Assembly: GCA_001767835.1 (NCBI GenBank)
Contig: MEMA01000053.1
Span: 1-36,658 of the forward strand
From: Alphaproteobacteria bacterium GWC2_42_16
GTDB lineage: Bacteria; Pseudomonadota; Alphaproteobacteria; UBA9655
Length of the DNA stretch: 36,658 nt
Reading direction: 5' to 3'
Position 1 is the stretch's first letter. Every line of letters begins with the position of its first letter. The notes under the pieces are model-generated. The model did no database searches. It was not told the origin of the DNA and worked only from the letters and a program-made list of their open reading frames with translations. Below, piece after piece: positions 33,550 to 36,658 of the stretch. The translations under genes and the position numbers were made by a program.

Positions 33550-33552
33550 AAT

Positions 33553-34020
33553 ATGAAAAATAAATTTAAGATGCTCGAACAAAAACAGCTTATTCAGAAG
33601 TTAAATCAGCTTTCCACTTTGCCTCCTTCTTTTTCACGACCCAAGGAAGGATGGATCCGAACAGTCCGTAAAGCCCTTAGCATGACGACAACGCAGCTTG
33701 CAAAAAAATTGGGCATACAACAGTCAAGAGTTTCTGAAATTGAGAAGGTAGAGATCCTTAACCAGTTAAATCTTAAAACATTAATGCATACAGCAGAAGC
33801 TTTAGGATGTCGTTTTGAATATGCTTTTATTCCTGAAAAACCTCTTGATGACCTTTTAAAGGAACGTGCTTTTGCTTTAGCAAAGCAAAAGGTTGACTAT
33901 ATTTCACACCACATGATGCTGGAAGGGCAAGCTCTTACTGAAGAAGAGAAAAACACTCAAATCCAGGAACTTGCTGAAGAACTTTTAAGAGCTCCTCGAA
34001 AATTATGGGAGGATTTATAA
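33553..34020 (+). CDS. Mobile mystery protein A (Xre-type HTH regulator)
   Basis: 155 residues. The pattern matches the TIGR02612 family: MLEQKQLIQKLN near the N-terminus, then SRPKEGWIRTVRKALSMTTTQLAKKLGIQQSRVSEIEK (a Cro/C1 helix-turn-helix at about 33-70), LNLKTLMHTAEALGCRFEYAFIPEKPLDD. It normally lies directly upstream of mobile mystery protein B, a Fic-domain protein, and the pair behaves like a toxin/regulator module in mobile DNA. Here the B start codon is one base after the A stop, as expected, but B is broken. A is full length and may still be expressed as an orphan regulator. Confidence 0.88.
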   Translation: MKNKFKMLEQKQLIQKLNQLSTLPPSFSRPKEGWIRTVRKALSMTTTQLAKKLGIQQSRVSEIEKVEILNQLNLKTLMHTAEALGCRFEYAFIPEKPLDDLLKERAFALAKQKVDYISHHMMLEGQALTEEEKNTQIQELAEELLRAPRKLWEDL

Positions 34021-34021
34021 G

Positions 34022-34144
34022 ATGAAATTCATCTATCCTCCTGGAGCAACGCCTATTGATGGAGATGAGCTTAAAGCCCTCATTCCCAAACACATTACCC
34101 TTCAGTCCGAACTAAATATAAAACATAGCCTTTTCAATGAATAA
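34022..34144 (+). pseudogene. Mobile mystery protein B (Fic/DOC family), 5' fragment
   Basis: The ATG at 34022 has GGGAGGA 8 nt upstream. It encodes MKFIYPPGATPIDGDELKAL and continues IPKHITLQSELN, the standard beginning of family TIGR02613. After that Asn (about 34117) the family sequence, which should go on with EWEQ..., is lost; eight unrelated residues and a stop follow. The break lies 28 bases after the Asn codon's in-frame continuation ends. The C-terminal piece lies at 35868-36071, beyond an ATPase gene. Confidence 0.85.
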
Positions 34145-34161
34145 GGTCCAAATAAAAAAAT

Positions 34162-34200
34162 TGTTCTTCGTTTTCAAGAAAGACTCAAAAATGAAGAACA
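34162..34200. repeat. Hairpin A upstream of the second ATPase/nuclease gene
   Basis: TGTTCTTCGTTTT (34162-34174) pairs with AAAATGAAGAACA (34188-34200) through 13 pairs including one G-T. The loop is 13 nt. A second, similar hairpin follows at 34217. Confidence 0.85.
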
Positions 34201-34216
34201 TGTGAAATATATTGAA

Positions 34217-34257
34217 TTGTCCTTCGTTTTGGAATATAAATCAAAAGTGAAGAACAA
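34217..34257. repeat. Hairpin B upstream of the second ATPase/nuclease gene
   Basis: TTGTCCTTCGTTTT (34217-34230) pairs with AAAAGTGAAGAACAA (34244-34257 region) with one mismatch and two G-T pairs, and the loop is 13 nt. It repeats hairpin A at a 56-bp period. Its right arm overlaps the AAGGA (34256-34260) ahead of the ATG at 34272, so folding in RNA could hide part of the ribosome site. Confidence 0.8.
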
Positions 34258-34271
34258 GGAAAATAAACCCT

Positions 34272-35738
34272 ATGTCCCTTATTGGCCGAAAAAAAGAAAT
34301 CGATATTTTAAATGAGATGTTTTCTTCGAATGTCCCTGAATTCCTCGCCATTTATGGTAGACGCCGGGTAGGGAAAACCTTTCTGATTCGAAGTTTTTTT
34401 GAAAATAAAAAGTGTGTATTCTTAAATGTTACAGGCGTTAAAGACGGACCTTTAGAAGAACAAATTCGCCATTTTACAAAAGAAATGGGGAGGGTTTTCT
34501 ATCATGGGGCAACGTTAAAGGAAGCCAAAACCTGGGACTCCACATTTGAAATTCTCACAGAAGCTTTTAAAACAGTTCGAAAAAACAAAAAGATCGTTCT
34601 CTTTTTTGATGAATTTCCCTGGATGGCAACAAGAAACTCGCGCCTGCTCCAAACCCTTGAATACTATTGGAATCAACATTGGTCACAAGATAAACGAGTT
34701 AACCTCGTTATCTGTGGTTCCTCAGCGTCATGGATCCTTGAAAAAATTGTAAATAACAAAGGGGGGCTTCATAATCGACTTACCCGTAACATTTATTTAG
34801 AACCTTTTGATTTAAGGGAAACAAAGCTCTTTTTAGATTCCCTTGGTACCAAATTAAATCATGAACAAATCCTTCAGATTTATATGGTTATGGGTGGAAT
34901 CCCTTATTATCTCTCAAAAATTGAACGTGGACGATCGGCGGCTCAGAATATAGAGATCTTAGCCTTCCAAAGCAAAAGCTTCCTTGCTGATGAGTTTGAT
35001 AATTTATTTTCTGCCCTTTACGAGGATTCAGGCATCTATATAGACATGATCCGCTTGATCGCCAGTTGCCGCTATGGCATCCTCCAAGATGAGATTTTAA
35101 AGCACTTTGGCAAGACTCTCCAAGGAAGTACAGGATTGAAACGGTTAAAGGATCTGCAGGATTCAAGCTTTATCATGAGCTTTAAATCCCACTTTCATAA
35201 GAAGCGAGGGATTTATTACAAAGTCGTGGATGAATATGTTCTGTTTTATCTGGATTGGATTGAGCCTATAAGGTCGACGCTCCTTTCAAAAGGGCATATG
35301 AAGGGCTACTGGGAAAAGCAGCAAAATTCACCGGCATGGCACAGTTGGGCAGGGTATACATTTGAATCCGTTTGTTACAAACACATTCCTCAAATTAGCC
35401 ACGCCCTTAAGATGAGCCCCACTGCCATTCCTAACACATGGCGATATTCTCCAAGAAAGGGAACACAGGATCAGGGAACCCAGATCGACTTGCTGTTTGA
35501 TCGAGAAGATGATGCGATTACCATCTGTGAAATGAAATATACAGAAAATCCTTATATTATTAATAAGCAAGAGGCTGAAACCTTAAAACGCAAAATGGCT
35601 GTTTTTAAGGCAAAGACGGAAACAAATAAGCAGCTTTTCCTCGCCTTAATCTCTGTCAATGGACTTAAAAAAACCATTTATTCGGAGGATATGGTGGATG
35701 CTGTTGTGACTTTGGATGATTTGTTTAGAAGGGAGTAA
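34272..35738 (+). CDS. ATPase (archaeal-type ATPase_2 family) with C-terminal PD-(D/E)XK nuclease domain (DUF234 type), copy 2
   Basis: 488 residues with the same domain order as the gene at 14137: MSLIGRKKEI start, Walker A GRRRVGKT at 29-36, Walker B KIVLFFDEFPWM (Asp113, Glu114), the NLVICGSSASWIL strand, a GGIPYYLSKI hinge, a winged-helix region, and the nuclease motif QIDLL...TICEMKY with Asp406, Glu420 and Lys422. The D-x13-E-x-K spacing is identical to that of copy 1, but overall the two are diverged paralogues. Start: ATG with AAGGA about 11 nt upstream, overlapping hairpin B. The gene lies between the two parts of a Fic gene. Molecular role unknown. Confidence 0.87.
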   Translation: MSLIGRKKEIDILNEMFSSNVPEFLAIYGRRRVGKTFLIRSFFENKKCVFLNVTGVKDGPLEEQIRHFTKEMGRVFYHGATLKEAKTWDSTFEILTEAFKTVRKNKKIVLFFDEFPWMATRNSRLLQTLEYYWNQHWSQDKRVNLVICGSSASWILEKIVNNKGGLHNRLTRNIYLEPFDLRETKLFLDSLGTKLNHEQILQIYMVMGGIPYYLSKIERGRSAAQNIEILAFQSKSFLADEFDNLFSALYEDSGIYIDMIRLIASCRYGILQDEILKHFGKTLQGSTGLKRLKDLQDSSFIMSFKSHFHKKRGIYYKVVDEYVLFYLDWIEPIRSTLLSKGHMKGYWEKQQNSPAWHSWAGYTFESVCYKHIPQISHALKMSPTAIPNTWRYSPRKGTQDQGTQIDLLFDREDDAITICEMKYTENPYIINKQEAETLKRKMAVFKAKTETNKQLFLALISVNGLKKTIYSEDMVDAVVTLDDLFRRE

Positions 35739-35773
35739 GATGAGGAACCCGGAAGCAATAAAGGAGCCAAGAC

Positions 35774-35794
35774 TTCCTGGTTAGTTTCCTGGTT
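35774..35794. repeat. Direct repeat TTCCTGGTT x2
   Basis: Copies at 35774-35782 and 35786-35794 (12-bp period), 36 bases after the ATPase stop. Confidence 0.65.
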
Positions 35795-35808
35795 GTTTTG
35801 GATTGAGA

Positions 35809-35874
35809 TGAAACAAAGTTCTTGTTTCACGCTACGGCGCCCCGTGAAACACGATTTGAGACATTTGTTTCACG
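35809..35874. repeat. Cluster of parS-like half-site palindromes at the right junction of the ATPase segment
   Basis: TGTTTCACG (35823-35831), CGTGAAACA (35843-35851) and TGTTTCACG (35866-35874) are the two halves of the parS word TGTTTCACGTGAAACA in alternating orientation. They can pair to form stems of 9 bp in two ways. A further 8-bp palindrome, TGAAACAA...TTGTTTCA (35809-35816, 35822-35829), overlaps the first. No complete parS site is formed. The cluster ends where Fic homology resumes. Confidence 0.6.
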
Positions 35875-36071
35875 TTTGTTCATTGGTTTGGATCCATCCT
35901 TTTCCAAATGGAAATGGTCGACATGCGCGCCTTTTTACAGATATTTTTCTCACAACTTTTAAACATGAAAGGTTCACTTGGGGACGAGCGAATCTAACAA
36001 ATCCAAGTCAAACAAGAGAAGCCTACATTAAAGCCCTTAAACAAGCTGATTCTCATGACTATGGGCCATAG
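35868..36071 (+). pseudogene. Mobile mystery protein B (Fic/DOC family), 3' fragment
   Basis: The frame carries FHVCSLVWIHPFPNGNGRHAR and goes on ...FTWGRANLTNPSQTREAYIKALKQADSHDYGP to a stop at 36069. This is the C-terminal third of TIGR02613, with the Fic motif HPFxxGNGR (catalytic His coded at 35895). Fic domains transfer AMP or similar groups to target proteins. The middle of the protein (roughly 85-90 residues by family length) is absent from the window. The frame begins upstream at 35793, but the residues before FH look unrelated. The last few family residues after DYGP are also lost at the junction with the next gene fragment. Confidence 0.82.
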
Positions 36072-36193
36072 GCAATTTCTATAATATATTTGGCAAGGTC
36101 AGGAGATATTTCGCTAAGATTTTCAAGGATCTTCTCCGAAGATGGGCCTAGTATATCCGTAATTCTTTTTTGTCCTAATTTATTCTTGTCCAT
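36059..36193 (-). pseudogene. Carboxymuconolactone decarboxylase family, N-terminal fragment
   Basis: The minus strand codes 44 residues from ATG 36193 (AGGA 6 nt upstream): MDKNKLGQKRITDILGPSSE, then KILENLSEISPDLAKYIIEIAYGP and a stop. The stretch ISPDLAKYIIEIAYG is typical of the first helices of AhpD/CMD-fold proteins, which continue with D(I/L)YSRPGL...; here they stop at the junction with the Fic fragment. The CMD catalytic Cys motif is missing, so no activity is expected. Recognition rests on one short motif, so confidence is moderate. Confidence 0.55.
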
Positions 36194-36220
36194 TTGTAAT
36201 CCTGAAATTGATGACAACAT

Positions 36221-36571
36221 TTATTTGTACTCTAAGTTTTTAATGGTGCATGCATAACTAGAAGATGAAGAAGAACTTGAAAGGGCTAAGGTTAAAGACT
36301 TTAATGTTTTATTATTCTCGTCTTCGAATGGAATATAAGGCCCATATTTCTCAGTATCGCCGCTACAATAAATCGTATTCCCATTCTTCTTCAATGAAAA
36401 CTGAAGATTATTTTTCTCAACGGACTTATTATCAAAGGTAAGTGAATACGTTTGAGCTCCAGATGTAATAAGGGGCGTCGGCTTGTTTTGAGAACCTGTG
36501 TTAACTTGGATTGATTCACTTCCTTGAACTTGAACAGTGAGTGTATATGCGTGCGCTAGAGAGGACCTCAA
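36221..36571 (-). pseudogene. Hypothetical secreted protein, 5' truncated
   Basis: The frame codes SSLAHA followed by YTLTVQVQGSESIQV and about 95 more residues, ending with a Ser-rich stretch and ACTIKNLEYK. 'SLAHA' looks like the end of a signal peptide, with cleavage after AHA. The only possible start, a TTG at 36571, gives no hydrophobic core, and a stop codon lies just before it. The signal peptide therefore seems to have been cut off by the sequence to the right. Two cysteines could form a disulfide. No family is recognised; it could be a beta-rich exported protein. Confidence 0.55.
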
Positions 36572-36658
36572 CGCCCACTAAAAATGATCCATTTTCGCCC
36601 ATAAAAATTGGCCCACTAACTGCGCAGGAATATTCTTCTTTTCACCCTTCGTTTTCGT
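36568..36658. mobile_element. Probable end of an IS21-family insertion sequence
   Basis: From about 36568 the + strand reads TCAACGCCCACTAAAAATGA, then TCCATTTTCGCCCATAAAAA and TTGGCCCAC. Spaced, similar blocks of the type TGATCCATTTT / TGGGCCAATTTT are characteristic of the multiple terminal repeats of IS21-like elements. The transposase genes (istA/istB) would lie to the right of the window. The junction coincides with the loss of the signal peptide of the gene at 36221. Identification is by eye only. Confidence 0.5.

Noticed and set aside
34161-34257. Twin hairpins as a short CRISPR array or iterons
   Set aside because: Only two units, with differing loops and strong arm pairing; they fit paired palindromes better than repeat-spacer units.

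Overview
The window looks like the chromosome of an AT-rich alphaproteobacterium, most likely an intracellular or protist-associated lineage such as Holosporales. I infer this from the MucR/Ros regulator, the hemE/coaE/dnaQ neighbourhood, a compact lipid A operon, and abundant decayed mobile genes (Rpn-type nuclease, 'mobile mystery' pair, IS21-like end). No rRNA gene is present, so the taxonomy is inference.

Layout. 1-3403: the 3' end of an Rpn-family nuclease gene, then a GT4 glycosyltransferase and an asparagine-synthetase-type amidotransferase, probably from a surface polysaccharide locus. A 15/16 match to the ParB site parS lies inside the amidotransferase gene. 3414-5831 (-): heme operon hemE-hemH-hemJ. 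5832-6218: an intergenic segment with a cluster of DnaA boxes beside hemE, which is the known position of oriC in Caulobacter and Rickettsia; I read it as a candidate replication origin. 6219-8029 (+): coaE, a small secreted Cys-rich protein, and dnaQ. 8053-12741 (-): pepP, prmA and a UvrD/PcrA helicase. 12880-13637 (+): sodB and tRNA-Leu(CAA). 13638-15567: an intergenic region and the first ATPase/PD-(D/E)XK gene. 15703-17067: hemN. 17016-22135 (-): a UbiA-like enzyme, rpmE, miaB, two acyltransferases resembling OlsA/OlsB, a Fur-family regulator and MucR. 22245-28923 (-): a tightly overlapping envelope operon, msbA-DUF374 acyltransferase-waaA-lpxK-lpxL-tsaB-rimI. 29078-33429 (+): rsmE, yggT, folD, comF, an enoyl-CoA hydratase and an orphan ABC ATPase.

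33520-36658 is an accessory patchwork. Mobile mystery protein A (an Xre regulator) is intact. Its Fic-domain partner, protein B, is split into an N-terminal and a C-terminal piece, with a second ATPase/nuclease gene between them. Next come a truncated carboxymuconolactone-decarboxylase-like gene, a secreted hypothetical protein cut at its signal peptide, and what looks like an IS21-family end.

The least familiar system here is the pair of ATPase/PD-(D/E)XK genes. Both have the same nuclease motif spacing (D-x13-E-x-K), and both are preceded by long-armed inverted repeats with loops of about 13-14 nt. One of them sits inside a broken Fic gene, which suggests that the gene and its hairpins can move as a unit.
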